Notes: generated by a model from the letters alone, not told the origin. Positions 37,188 to 47,775 are shown, numbered from the stretch's first letter. The stretch is DNA of 64,000 nucleotides from Flavobacterium lipolyticum (GCF_020905335.1 NZ_JAJJMN010000001.1:3410001-3474000), one strand, 5' to 3'. Numbers and translations: made by a program.

Positions 37188-38147
37188 TCAGGCATTTTCA
37201 AAGTTCCAGGCCTTTTGTTGGTTTTCACTTAAAAAAGTCCAGGCTACAATTCGGCTTGTTTTTTGGCCCTGAGCCATATCAATTGTTTGAATATCGACTG
37301 CATTTACTTTGTTTAATGTTTTGTAAAGGCTGTAAAGATTATCTCTTTTTGATACTAAAGTGGTGAACCAAAGACATTGTGTGGCATATTTAGCGCTTTC
37401 GTAAATCATCTGAGTGATAAAACGAAGCTCACCTCCATCACACCATAATTCAGCATTTTGACCTCCGAAGTTTAAAACAGGGGCTACTTTCTTTTTGTCC
37501 TTCGGGTTTAAATTAGAAACTTTACGAAGCGTACTTCTGTTGGCTTCTTCTGCCGAAGCATGAAAAGGCGGATTGCACATCGTGAACGTAAAACGATCTT
37601 CGGGAGTAATGATGTTTTTAAAAATAAAGCGCGATTCTGTCTGTTGCTGAAGGCTAATGGCCTCAATTAGTTTTGGATTTGCTTCAATAATTTTACTGCA
37701 GTTTTCGATTGCTTTTCTATCGATATCAGTTCCAACAAAGTCCCAGCCGTAAATAGCATTTCCTAAAATAGGATAAATGCAGTTAGCACCCGTACCTACA
37801 TCTAAACCTAACACGGATGATCCCTGAGGAATAGTTCCGTTATTAGTTTCGGCCAATAAATCGGCCAGATAATGGATGTAATCCGTTCTTCCGGGAATAG
37901 GCGGACAAAGATAATTTTTAGGGATGTCCCAATTTTGTATGTCATAATAGGTTTTCAGTAAAGCTTTGTTGAGCAGTTTTACCGAAAGGGGATTACTGAA
38001 ATCAATAGTTTCAATTCCGTGATTGTTTACAGCAACCTGCGCTTTTAATTCAGGGCAATTTGCGATAAGAAGTTCGAAATCATAACGTGAGCGATGCAGA
38101 TTTCGGGGATGTAAATTGTTTTTTTCGGAATTGTCTGTTGCTTTCAT
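37188..38147 (-). CDS. rlmF: 23S rRNA (adenine1618-N6)-methyltransferase
   Basis: 319 residues. RlmF uses S-adenosylmethionine to methylate N6 of A1618 in 23S rRNA. Evidence: the SAM-site GLDVGTGANCIYP (about residue 115), WDFVGTDIDRKAIEN, and the N6-adenine catalytic motif NPPF in FTMCNPPFHAS; LHPRNLHRSRYDF near the start is the family opening. Length fits. A TATCTTTG box (38171-38164) lies 17 bases upstream on the minus strand. The thiamine pyrophosphokinase gene upstream on the same strand may be separately transcribed. Confidence 0.92.
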   Translation of the reverse strand: MKATDNSEKNNLHPRNLHRSRYDFELLIANCPELKAQVAVNNHGIETIDFSNPLSVKLLNKALLKTYYDIQNWDIPKNYLCPPIPGRTDYIHYLADLLAETNNGTIPQGSSVLGLDVGTGANCIYPILGNAIYGWDFVGTDIDRKAIENCSKIIEANPKLIEAISLQQQTESRFIFKNIITPEDRFTFTMCNPPFHASAEEANRSTLRKVSNLNPKDKKKVAPVLNFGGQNAELWCDGGELRFITQMIYESAKYATQCLWFTTLVSKRDNLYSLYKTLNKVNAVDIQTIDMAQGQKTSRIVAWTFLSENQQKAWNFENA

Positions 38148-38210
38148 TTTGTGAATTTGGGTGCAAAGATAGTCATTCCTTTTTTGTGATTGTATTCAGA
38201 ACAACAATCC

Positions 38211-38873
38211 TTAATCCATACATTCCATCAACAGTAAATCACCATCGGTATGGATAATGGTTACCAGACCATCCTGAAGAGCAGAATTGCTGCTTCCGGT
38301 TCTGTAGCCAATGGTTAAGGTATCGTTTTCAAGAGGATATTGTAAATTGGTTGAATAAATTCCGTTAACCACCCCAATCGGAATCAGGGAGATAGGAGTT
38401 TTTGCAGTGTACCATTTCTCGAATTTGTGAGGAAGTAAGAATACTTTAGAATGATCGTCGAGAATAACAATTTTAAGCAAATCGCGGTAGCGGGCAATAT
38501 TGGTGATATTGGTTATGGTATGGTCTGCCCGTTTTCCGGTGGCCCAGACAACATTTACAGCAGGGATCTTCCGATCGATTAAATAATCAAAAGCTTTCTC
38601 CAGATCGGTTTTGTCCTGATCGGGAGTATGAACAATTTCTATAGGGTATTGTGTCGTTTTGTAAATTTCAGGATCAAAACCACGGTCGAAATCACCCAAA
38701 AGCACATCGACTTTGATGCCCAATTCAATTACTCTCTCTATGGCGGAATCGAGTACGATAACCAGAGGAGACCATTCCAGCAATTGTCCTAATAATTCCG
38801 GATGGCATGCTGCTCCGTTGGCGATAATTAAAGCGGGTTCCTGGTCGTCGCGTACGATATGATGTGAAGACAT
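38211..38873 (-). CDS. Thiamine pyrophosphokinase
   Basis: 220 residues. It transfers a diphosphate from ATP to thiamine, making thiamine diphosphate. Signature acid clusters: LLGDFDRGFDP near residue 60 and TPDQDKTDLEKAFDYL near 85, as in bacterial TPK. The C-terminal half holds the beta-rich thiamine-binding domain (ISLIPIGVVNGI, LQYPLENDTL, SNSALQDGLVTI). No TPP riboswitch is visible upstream; instead a TACATTTG box (38906-38899) and then the 13-bp repeat. It is a stand-alone gene. Confidence 0.88.
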   Translation of the reverse strand: MSSHHIVRDDQEPALIIANGAACHPELLGQLLEWSPLVIVLDSAIERVIELGIKVDVLLGDFDRGFDPEIYKTTQYPIEIVHTPDQDKTDLEKAFDYLIDRKIPAVNVVWATGKRADHTITNITNIARYRDLLKIVILDDHSKVFLLPHKFEKWYTAKTPISLIPIGVVNGIYSTNLQYPLENDTLTIGYRTGSSNSALQDGLVTIIHTDGDLLLMECMD

Positions 38874-38920
38874 TTAGTTTTTAATTTGAAATGTGCTGCA
38901 AATGTACAAAAGTTCGTGTT

Positions 38921-39405
38921 TAGTCTCGGTTTATAGTCACAGTATTCAGTATTCAGTCACAGTTTATAGTCACAGTTTACAGTCTCAGTTTACAGTCTCA
39001 GTTTACAGTCTCAGTTTACAGTATTCCGAAAACTGGGACTGCGGCCACGGCTGAGAACTGAATACTGCGACTGAATACTGAACACTGCAACTGAACACTG
39101 CGACTGAACACTGCGACTGAACACTGCGACTGAACACTGCAACTGAACACTGCAACTGAACACTGCAACTGAACACTGCAACTGAACACTGCAACTGAAC
39201 ACTGCGACTGAACACTGCGACTGAACACTGCAACTGAACACTGCGACTGAACACTGCGACTGAACACAGCAACTGAACACTGCGACTGAACACTGCGACT
39301 GAACACTGCGACTGAACACTGCGACTGAACACTGCGACTGAACACTGCGACTGAACACTGCGACTGAACACTGCGACTGAACACTGCGACTGAACACTGC
39401 GACTG
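38921..39405. repeat. CAGT/ACTG minisatellite locus 1 with 25 exact-length 13-bp units
   Basis: Right part: 25 uninterrupted 13-base units from 39081 to 39405, AACACTGCGACTG with A/G at position 9 and one CACAGC variant. Left part 38921-39026 has the same words in the reverse sense (CAGTCTCAGTTTA-like). Centre about 39027-39060. Because 13 is not a multiple of 3 and the unit has no stop on the minus strand, three overlapping open frames of 122-128 codons arise there with the same 13-residue repeat; they are products of the repeat. It fills the gap between the TPK start and the DinB stop. Confidence 0.9.
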
Positions 39406-39410
39406 TAAAC

Positions 39411-39854
39411 TTAAAAAACTAATCTGCGGTGGTAATTGATCTGCCCTAAATGATAGGCTAAATGGGTAGAAAGATGCACTAAAAAGAATCCGGTTGTCAT
39501 TTCTTTTTCGAAAACAATTTGCGGATAAATAAGCTCTAAATCGGCTTCGGTTAAACTGTCAAGGGTGTTGTTTACCATTAAAATAGTACGCTCGATTTTA
39601 CTGATGAGCTCAGATCTTGGAATATCTTTCAGGGAAAATTCCAATGGACGATCACGAACATAGTCTGTTTTTCCTAATTCGGCACCAATGTAGGTATTTA
39701 TGTTTCCCATCAGATGCAAACAAAGATTTCCCGCTGAATTGGAAATATCCGGTGCAATTGTCCAAATCAGAGCCTCGTTTTGATAGGATTCGATTTCAAC
39801 TTTTAATTTGTTCAGATCTCTGTTAAAAAGAATTTTTAAGGTATCGATCAACAT
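39411..39854 (-). CDS. DinB-like (DUF1572-type) protein
   Basis: 147 residues, helical. NLCLHLMGNINTYIGAEL and TTGFFLVHLSTHLAYHLGQI carry the three His residues (helix 2 and the two in helix 4 HLSTHLAYHLGQINYHRR) that bind a metal in DinB-type proteins. Often thiol-related or of unknown role. It starts 5 bases after the stop of the GyrI-like gene, so the two are one unit. The stop is 5 bases from the minisatellite. Confidence 0.8.
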   Translation of the reverse strand: MLIDTLKILFNRDLNKLKVEIESYQNEALIWTIAPDISNSAGNLCLHLMGNINTYIGAELGKTDYVRDRPLEFSLKDIPRSELISKIERTILMVNNTLDSLTEADLELIYPQIVFEKEMTTGFFLVHLSTHLAYHLGQINYHRRLVF

Positions 39855-39859
39855 GGTTT

Positions 39860-40342
39860 TTAAGCTTTTGGGGTTATCGGAATCCAGATTTCTTCTTCAG
39901 AATCCGGATCTTCTTTTTTGTATTTTTCACCCATTATGGCAAAGTGCGGTCTTTCATCAACCATATACGCTGAATTGGGGAGCCAATCTACAAAAATTTC
40001 ACGATACGTTTTGTGACCTTCGCTTTGAGGGCCTTTATGAACAAAAACAGCATACAATCCCTCAGGAATTACCAAAGATTTCATTTCCTGTGGTACTCCA
40101 TCAAGTGCAGAGACTTCGACTGCTGCCCATTTTTCGAAGGTATTTCCGGGATCAAAATTGTCAAAATGTGCCGTTGGAAAAACTTCCAGAGAATACAAGT
40201 TGGCATCGATTATGTTTTTAATTTCTTTTCGTTTCGGCATAAACGAACTCCATAACTCATGGGTTTTGTTTTCCAAAAACGACATTATTACGTATTTACC
40301 AATTAGTTTTTTTTCGGATAAGATCTGAATTCTGGCTTCCAT
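39860..40342 (-). CDS. GyrI-like small-molecule-binding protein
   Basis: 160 residues. Two SHS2-like halves as in GyrI/AraC effector-binding domains: start RIQILSEKKLIGKYVIMSF, later AAVEVSALDGVPQEMKSLVI with IPEGLYAVFVHKGP, and the end DPDSEEEIWIPITPK (the typical E-x-W/I-x-x-P-I/V). It may bind a small aromatic or cationic compound. No DNA-binding domain, unlike the AraC regulator at 49675-50499, which carries the same kind of domain. Paired with the DinB gene. Confidence 0.82.
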   Translation of the reverse strand: MEARIQILSEKKLIGKYVIMSFLENKTHELWSSFMPKRKEIKNIIDANLYSLEVFPTAHFDNFDPGNTFEKWAAVEVSALDGVPQEMKSLVIPEGLYAVFVHKGPQSEGHKTYREIFVDWLPNSAYMVDERPHFAIMGEKYKKEDPDSEEEIWIPITPKA

Positions 40343-40352
40343 TGTTTACTGA

Positions 40353-41174
40353 TTATTGAATTTTGTATTTTTTGTAATCGGTTTCACTAAGCGAAAAATA
40401 ACCTAACGGATAATTGGCCTTATCGGCCGTATTGATAATATTTCCTCTTACGGTTGCGGGAGGAGACTGAAAAGGTCCGCCAACATTGTTTCCGGCAATA
40501 CTCACCAGAATGCTCATATAATTGTAATATTGTTTAGAGATACCGTAATGTGTCATTTCGACTTCATTTCCAACTTTTAAATCGTCATCATCTGAAGCGC
40601 TGAAATATTCATTTCCCTGAAAAAATTTGTCTTCCGTAACGTAGTAAGTTGAGGTAATTTTCGTCGAATATACATATTTAAAAAGATAAAAATTATCGGC
40701 ATTAGCAGGATCGTTAAAATAAGCACGGGTTTCAACTTCTTTTCCTGAAAAACCGCCCTGATTGTTTTGCTCCACCCGGGTTATGGGAGCGACTGATTTC
40801 ATGGATTCAGTAGCAGTATAAGTAATTCCGCCGGAAATCACCGTTAAGGTATAGATTTCGTCAATTACCGGAATGAAATTCGAGCATACATACCGTCCGG
40901 TTTTCGGAACTTCACTAAAATTGAATTTTATGTTCTGGCTGTTCGTGATAAATACGGTGGCACCCGAAACGGTAGGGATGACATTTTGAAAATAACCTGT
41001 AGTGGTGGTCAGTTTTATGGTTTGTTGCTTTCCTGTAGTTCCTTTTTGCCAGTTTATAGCCGCTTCTATAACTAATTTTGGAGGGGCAGTATCCAGATTA
41101 ACATCCACAACTTCTTCACAGCCAGTGAAAAAAATGGATATAAAAAGGACAATTAAGAGAGTTGCTTTTTTCAT
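40353..41174 (-). CDS. DUF4249-type outer-membrane lipoprotein
   Basis: 273 residues from ATG 41174 (MKKATLLIVLFISIFFTGCE, lipobox with Cys at residue 19); the 24 codons before it overlap the end of the receptor gene and are rejected. After the Cys, EEVVDVNLDTAPPKLVIEA is the standard DUF4249 opening. Such lipoproteins are encoded beside TonB receptors and are thought to work with them. Here the receptor ends 37 bases upstream on the same strand, so it is a two-gene operon. Confidence 0.88.
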   Translation of the reverse strand: MKKATLLIVLFISIFFTGCEEVVDVNLDTAPPKLVIEAAINWQKGTTGKQQTIKLTTTTGYFQNVIPTVSGATVFITNSQNIKFNFSEVPKTGRYVCSNFIPVIDEIYTLTVISGGITYTATESMKSVAPITRVEQNNQGGFSGKEVETRAYFNDPANADNFYLFKYVYSTKITSTYYVTEDKFFQGNEYFSASDDDDLKVGNEVEMTHYGISKQYYNYMSILVSIAGNNVGGPFQSPPATVRGNIINTADKANYPLGYFSLSETDYKKYKIQ

Positions 41175-41211
41175 GATCTGTCTTTTATTTTCTTTGGAGG
41201 GAAGGTTGGTC

Positions 41212-43593
41212 TTAAAATTTAAAATTATAGCTAACGGCAGGAACAATTCCGAAAATTGAAGTTTTTACGGCTTCATTTGCAGCGGTATCGGTATTTTGGC
41301 GGAAATTAATCGAGGCTGCATTCTGGCGGTTGTATAAATTGTAAATACTAAAAACCCATTCTGCTTTCCACTTCCTGTCTTTGTTTTTTCGAGGTGTCAA
41401 AGTTGCCGAAACATCTAAATGGTGATAGGCCGGCAAACGGTTGTCGTTTCTTAAACCATAACTAGGCACCGTAATTCCTAAATACTGATATTGTCCATTT
41501 GGATAGGTAACAGGTTGTCCTGACTGAAGCGCAAAATTAGCTCCAAAAGACCATTTCTCGTTCAGGTTATAGGCTGATGTCACGGCTAAATTATGCGTTT
41601 TATCATAGGCAGAACTGTACCATTGTCCGTTGTTGATACCAGTCTCTTCGGGAGTTCTTCCCGGAGTCTGCTGTTGTGATTTGGATAAAGTATAGGAAAT
41701 CCATCCGTTGAATTTACCTTCGTTTTTCTTTAGCATAAATTCGAGACCATAAGCTCTCATTCTTCCGTTGAGAATTATTTGCTCGATCGCATTATTCGCA
41801 ATCAAATCGGCACCATCGATATAATCGAGTCGGTTTTGAATCTTTTTATAATAGGTTTCGACTTCAACGGTATAAGCGCCATTATTAATATTTCTAAAAT
41901 AGCCCAAAGCAACCTGATCTGCAATCTGAGGTTTGATGTAGTTGTCACTAGGCATCCACACGTCAAGCGGAGTAGGTGATGAGGTATTCGAAATCAATTG
42001 AAGATACTGCGCCATGCGGTTATAACTTGCTTTAATAGCCTGATCGTCGTTTAACTGATAAGAAACCGAAAGCCGTGGTTCGAAATTGTTGTAATCCTGA
42101 ATGACCTTGTTTTTACCGAAGTATTTTGTTGAGGTAGGAATTCCTTTTTCGTAAATCTGCATATTATTATTGAAGGTTACAGCCTCATTATTGTTGTAAT
42201 AATTAATCGTAGAAGTACCTAAGCGGTAGAAAAGACTGTAACGCAAGCCATAAGCCAGTGTGAGTTTTTTGGAAAGCTGATTTTCGGCTTCGATATAAAC
42301 AGAAGGTTCAAAAGCATATTTTTTGTCCAGCTGGTCCGGATTAATTCCGGATTTTTCATTACTTGGTTTAATGGTCCCGGGATTAAACTCATAGTAAATT
42401 CCATTTAAACCGTAGTTCAGTTTGAATTTATCCGAGATATAGTTTTTGAAATCGTATTTGATGTTGTAATTTTTAATTCCGGAGTCCCATTTAAAGCCTA
42501 CAAAATCTAAGTCAAGACCGTAATAGTAATCGCTGTAAATCAGAGATAAATTGGAAAATAACTTATCAGAGTACAAATGGTTCCAACGCAGGTTTAGTGT
42601 CGAATTTCCGTAAATATTGGTAAAGCTCTTGTTCAGACTAAATACGTCGCGACCAAAATAACCCGATAAATACAAGCTGTTGTTTTCGTTTAGCTTATAA
42701 CTCAATTTAGTGTTCAAATCATAAAAATAGGCAGCGTTGTTTTTTTGATCTTCGGATAACTTTAGAAATAAATGAGCGTAAGAAGCTCTTCCTCCAATCA
42801 GGAATGAACCTTTGTCTTTCACTAGCGGACCTTCGGCTAAAATTCGGCTTGAAATTAATCCAATTCCACCATTGACATGAAATTCTTTACTGTTTCCGTC
42901 TTTTTGATAAATGTCTAAAACTGAAGAGGCTCTTCCGCCATAGCGGGCGGGAATTCCTCCTTTATATAATTTTAAATCTTTGATGGCATCCGGATTAAAA
43001 ACGGAGAAAAAACCAAATACGTGAGAAGAATTAAAGATAGTAGCTTCGTCCAGTAAAATCAAATTCTGATCGGCACCTCCGCCGCGTACATTGAATCCCG
43101 AAGCGCCTTCTCCCGCATTCGTAACTCCCGGGAGCAATAAAATCGATTTTAAGACATCGACTTCACCCAAAACAACGGGCATTCTTTTGATCGTGGCAAT
43201 AGAGAGTTTATTGGCACTCATTTCAGGCGATTTGATGTTGATTTTGCCTTTATTATCCGTAATTATGACCTCTTTAAGTTCTTCACCGCTTTCGGTAATA
43301 GCAAAATTATTTTTAGTGTTTTGATTTAAAGTAATGGTCTTTTGAAGAGTCTGATAACCAACATAACTAATTTCAATTTGATGCTCTCCCTTTGGAACAG
43401 TTAGAGAATAAAAACCATATTCATTGGTGGTAGTACCCATTTTTAAGGCCGGAATATAGAGGTTAACGCCAATTAAAGTTTCATTGTTTTTAAAGTCGGT
43501 GATGGTACCGCTCAGTGTGAATTTTTCCTGAGAAAATGATGTTAGAATAGTAAAGAAGAAAAATAAAAAAGCAGTTATTTTTTTGGTGGTCAT
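41212..43593 (-). CDS. TonB-dependent receptor, DUF4249-associated
   Basis: 793 residues. Signal peptide of about 21 (hydrophobic IIT/AFLFFFFTILTSFS), carboxypeptidase-regulatory-like domain to about 100 (LSGTITDFKNNETLIGVNLY), plug at about 115-230 (FNVRGGGADQNLILLDEATI, IKDLKLYKGGIPARYGGRAS) and barrel ending AVSYNFKF. The early GGADQN and ARYGGRASSVLD are typical of the Bacteroidota receptor class that pairs with DUF4249 lipoproteins; the imported ligand is unknown. It is followed by its DUF4249 partner. Confidence 0.92.
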   Translation of the reverse strand: MTTKKITAFLFFFFTILTSFSQEKFTLSGTITDFKNNETLIGVNLYIPALKMGTTTNEYGFYSLTVPKGEHQIEISYVGYQTLQKTITLNQNTKNNFAITESGEELKEVIITDNKGKINIKSPEMSANKLSIATIKRMPVVLGEVDVLKSILLLPGVTNAGEGASGFNVRGGGADQNLILLDEATIFNSSHVFGFFSVFNPDAIKDLKLYKGGIPARYGGRASSVLDIYQKDGNSKEFHVNGGIGLISSRILAEGPLVKDKGSFLIGGRASYAHLFLKLSEDQKNNAAYFYDLNTKLSYKLNENNSLYLSGYFGRDVFSLNKSFTNIYGNSTLNLRWNHLYSDKLFSNLSLIYSDYYYGLDLDFVGFKWDSGIKNYNIKYDFKNYISDKFKLNYGLNGIYYEFNPGTIKPSNEKSGINPDQLDKKYAFEPSVYIEAENQLSKKLTLAYGLRYSLFYRLGTSTINYYNNNEAVTFNNNMQIYEKGIPTSTKYFGKNKVIQDYNNFEPRLSVSYQLNDDQAIKASYNRMAQYLQLISNTSSPTPLDVWMPSDNYIKPQIADQVALGYFRNINNGAYTVEVETYYKKIQNRLDYIDGADLIANNAIEQIILNGRMRAYGLEFMLKKNEGKFNGWISYTLSKSQQQTPGRTPEETGINNGQWYSSAYDKTHNLAVTSAYNLNEKWSFGANFALQSGQPVTYPNGQYQYLGITVPSYGLRNDNRLPAYHHLDVSATLTPRKNKDRKWKAEWVFSIYNLYNRQNAASINFRQNTDTAANEAVKTSIFGIVPAVSYNFKF

Positions 43594-43737
43594 TATCTTG
43601 GTTTTGAGTTACATAGTTAACGATTCTTGTTAAATATTTCTGCAGAACGATTGTTAAACATTAGTTAAGAATGACTTTTTCTCTAAGGTTCAAAAGGTAC
43701 ACAGGTGCAGAGGTTCAAAGTTTTTTAGTTCAACTTA

Positions 43738-43775
43738 CAAAAAAAAGACAACTGTTAAAAGTTGTCTTTTTAAGG
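43738..43775 (-). terminator. Intrinsic terminator of icd
   Basis: AAAAAGACAACT (from 43742) pairs with AGTTGTCTTTTT (43760-43771), with U-tracts on either strand. It lies between icd and the TonB receptor start. A short degenerate GGTTCAAAGG-type motif is just beyond, at 43687-43722. Confidence 0.82.
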
Positions 43776-43810
43776 GAGATACATTGTTAGATCTCTATTA
43801 TTTTATACTG

Positions 43811-46096
<2,286 letters not shown>

Positions 46097-46403
46097 TCAG
46101 AATGAGCGGAGCAAATATAATAAAAACAGTCCGAAAACGGTGTAGTTTTCAGGAGAAATGCCGAAATTATCAGATTGTTATTTCGAGGTCTTTAAATTGT
46201 CAAATCGACGATTTTGGTATTAAAAAATTACGGTTTTGATGAATCACAGAGAAAAGTGGACTATTTCGGAATTGGCAAACCTTTTCAGTTGTATAAAATT
46301 ACTTAAGCAAAGTGTTTTTGTGTGAAAAATTGTACTTTTGATTTAATAAATGAATGAGTAATAAAGTGTAAGCTACATTGTTTAATATGTTTTTTACTTA
46401 TTG

Positions 46404-46432
46404 TTTGTTATAAAACTTAATTATTATCTTTG
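46404..46432 (+). promoter_or_regulatory. Promoter of the XRE paralogue gene, abutting the start codon
   Basis: TTTG at 46404-46407, 17 bases, TATCTTTG at 46425-46432, then only 4 bases to the ATG at 46437. Same 4-base spacing as for the paralogue at 4185, which favours a leaderless transcript. Confidence 0.7.
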
Positions 46433-46436
46433 AATT

Positions 46437-46853
46437 ATGAGCACACTTACAAAACAAAATCATATAGGGCGAAAAATTAGCCGTATTCGTGAACTTCGAG
46501 ATATGAAGCAAGAAGCTTTGGCACAGGCTTTAGGAACAAGTCAGCAAGCTGTTTCTGCTATTGAAAACAGTGAAACGATAGATGATGAAAGACTTAAAGA
46601 AGTTGCAAAAGCGCTTGGAGTAACTGTTGAAGCAATTAAAAATTTTTCAGAAGACAATATGATTAGTTACTTTAATAGTTTCCATGATAACAGTTTTACA
46701 AATGGAACAGCATTCAGTACAAATCATTATTGTACTTTCAATCCATTGGATAAATTAATCGAAATTTTTCAGGAGAAAGAAAAGCTTTACGAACGTTTAT
46801 TACAAGCTGAAAAAGATAAAATCGAGTATTTGGAAAATCTATTGAAAAAATAG
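46437..46853 (+). CDS. XRE-family HTH transcriptional regulator (paralogue of 3796-4185)
   Basis: 138 residues. HTH at about 10-65 (IGRKISRIRELRDMKQEALA and SQQAVSAIENSE), then NFSEDNMISYFNSFHD, the FNPLDK block and a coiled-coil-like C-terminus (EKLYERLLQAEKDKIEYLEN). It matches the first XRE protein over its whole length apart from about 9 extra residues before the tail. The two genes are 42 kb apart and in opposite orientation, each bordered by structured repeats. Role unknown; a DNA-binding autoregulator is likely. Confidence 0.9.
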   Translation: MSTLTKQNHIGRKISRIRELRDMKQEALAQALGTSQQAVSAIENSETIDDERLKEVAKALGVTVEAIKNFSEDNMISYFNSFHDNSFTNGTAFSTNHYCTFNPLDKLIEIFQEKEKLYERLLQAEKDKIEYLENLLKK

Positions 46854-46873
46854 ATACCAATTTTCATTAAAAT

Positions 46874-46908
46874 ACAAACCGATGCTTTAGGAGTGTCGGT
46901 TTTTTTAT
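46874..46908 (+). terminator. Intrinsic terminator of the XRE paralogue gene
   Basis: AAACCGA (46876-46882) pairs with TCGGTTT (46896-46902) and is followed by T-runs. It lies just after the stop. Confidence 0.65.
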
Positions 46909-46913
46909 TTTGG

Positions 46914-47012
46914 GCATGTCCCGCCGAAAAAGGCGGGTCGGGCTATCCGCTTCAAGTCCTCGCACTTCCTTCGTCAGGCTGTGGGCTTTCCACTTCTATC
47001 CCTCACGCAAAC
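46914..47012 (-). ncRNA. Structured repeat, GGATAG/AGCCCG family, copy 2 (possible Flavo-1-like RNA)
   Basis: Read on the minus strand: GCGTGAGGGATAGAAGTGGA, a hairpin part, GAAGCGGATAGCCCGACC, a GCCTTTTTCGGC hairpin, and CATGCCC. Block order equals copy 1 (4838-4925) and copy 3 (47617-47700). A GC-rich, non-coding tract; the 46893-47096 open frame is a translation of it. Confidence 0.4.
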
Positions 47013-47040
47013 GGTTTCATTAGACCGTTTATGGTTTGCA

Positions 47041-47166
47041 AGATTAAGCTGGTAAAATCTGTTTTTATCAGCGTTTTCGCTTTAGCGAATCAGTAAAATC
47101 AGTGTCTAATTTTGACGCGGATGAAACAGATTTACTTTGTAAAAACGCAGATAAAAACGGATTTTA
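47041..47166. repeat. 126-bp self-palindromic direct repeat, left copy
   Basis: Matches 47393-47518 at 122 of 126 bases. Each copy is itself an inverted repeat: AAAATCTGTTTTTATCAGCG near the left (47054-47077) and its near complement at 47142-47165. Non-coding; MITE-like. Confidence 0.75.
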
Positions 47167-47261
47167 TTTTCCAAAAGATTAACTTAATGACATTGACTTC
47201 TATCACTTACACAAGCCGTAGAATAAGAATTTTTTGTTTATTAAGCGCAATTATTTTTACA

Positions 47262-47400
47262 ATCTTGTCATTTCGACGAAGGAGAAATCATACGCGGGAT
47301 TCGGCAAAGATTGACGATTTTGATTGTGGAGTTTCTAGTGTGATTTACTTCGTCTGTTCGATGTCGCTCGGGTCTCGTTCCTCGAAATGATAAGATTAAG
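47262..47400. repeat. Inverted repeat, GTCATTTCGACCGAAGG family, copy 2 (disrupted right arm)
   Basis: Left arm TGTCATTTCGACGAAGGAGA (about 47267-47288). The centre shares AAAGATTGACGATTTT and GTTTCTAGTG with copy 1 at 4981-5084. The right arm is split by an extra segment with GTTCGATGTCGCTCGG before CTCGAAATGATA. It sits between the two 126-bp repeats. Confidence 0.6.
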
Positions 47401-47518
47401 CTGGTAAAATCTGTTTTTATCAGCATTTTCCCTTTAGCGAATCAGTAAAATCAGTGTCTAATTTTGACGCGGATAAAACAGATTTACTTCGTAAAAACGC
47501 AGATAAAAACGGATTTTA
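47393..47518. repeat. 126-bp self-palindromic direct repeat, right copy
   Basis: Same unit as 47041-47166, four differences. Offset 352 bases. With the interposed GTCATTTCG element this may be one composite insertion. Confidence 0.75.
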
Positions 47519-47551
47519 ATCCGTTGAAATGATGTATGTCGCGCAATCTGA

Positions 47552-47584
47552 GAAACCCGACAGGTTTTTAAAACCTGTCGGGTT
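47552..47584. repeat. Perfect palindrome AAACCCGACAGG...CCTGTCGGGTTT
   Basis: 33-base perfect hairpin with a short A/T loop in the rplS downstream gap. No T-run follows closely, so it is not a typical terminator. It could be a dispersed repeat. Confidence 0.7.
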
Positions 47585-47616
47585 TGGCGTAAACTAAAAG
47601 CTCTTATGAAAATGAT

Positions 47617-47700
47617 TGTCCTAGCCCCGATAGCAGTGGAAATCCTTTTGCTTTTTTCTTTAAAAAGCAAAAGATTGAAACGGATAGCGGGATTAGCTCC
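47617..47700 (+). ncRNA. Structured repeat, GGATAG/AGCCCG family, copy 3 (possible Flavo-1-like RNA)
   Basis: Block order: CCTAGCCCCGATAGCAGTGG, AATCCTTTTGC pairing with GCAAAAGATT, then AACGGATAGCGGG and ATTAGCTCC. The outer ends also pair (GAGCTAAT with the start). Matches copies 1 and 2 in the order of blocks. Non-coding; may be a structured RNA or just a repeat. Confidence 0.42.
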
Positions 47701-47721
47701 TGAAAATTTTAAAAAACAGGC

Positions 47722-47757
47722 AAAAAAAAACCCGTTTCAAATGAAACGAGTTTTTTA
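47722..47757 (-). terminator. Intrinsic terminator of rplS
   Basis: On the minus strand AAAACTCGTTTC pairs with GAAACGGGTTTT (one mismatch), then a U-run from the A-run at 47722-47730. It lies about 20 bases after the rplS stop. Confidence 0.75.
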
Positions 47758-47775
47758 TAACCAATAGATAAATGA

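Noticed and set aside
38874..38920. TPP riboswitch upstream of thiamine pyrophosphokinase
   Set aside because: Too short, and none of the conserved CTGAGA or ACCTGATC-like core elements is present.
39003..39397. Three overlapping reading frames of about 125 codons with a repeated Cys/Ser/Val peptide
   Set aside because: They exist only because the 13-base repeat unit lacks stops in that sense; no start context, no family, same peptide in all frames.
46893..47390. Reading frames at 46893-47096 and 47112-47390
   Set aside because: They lie entirely in GC-rich or repeat sequence without a plausible protein.
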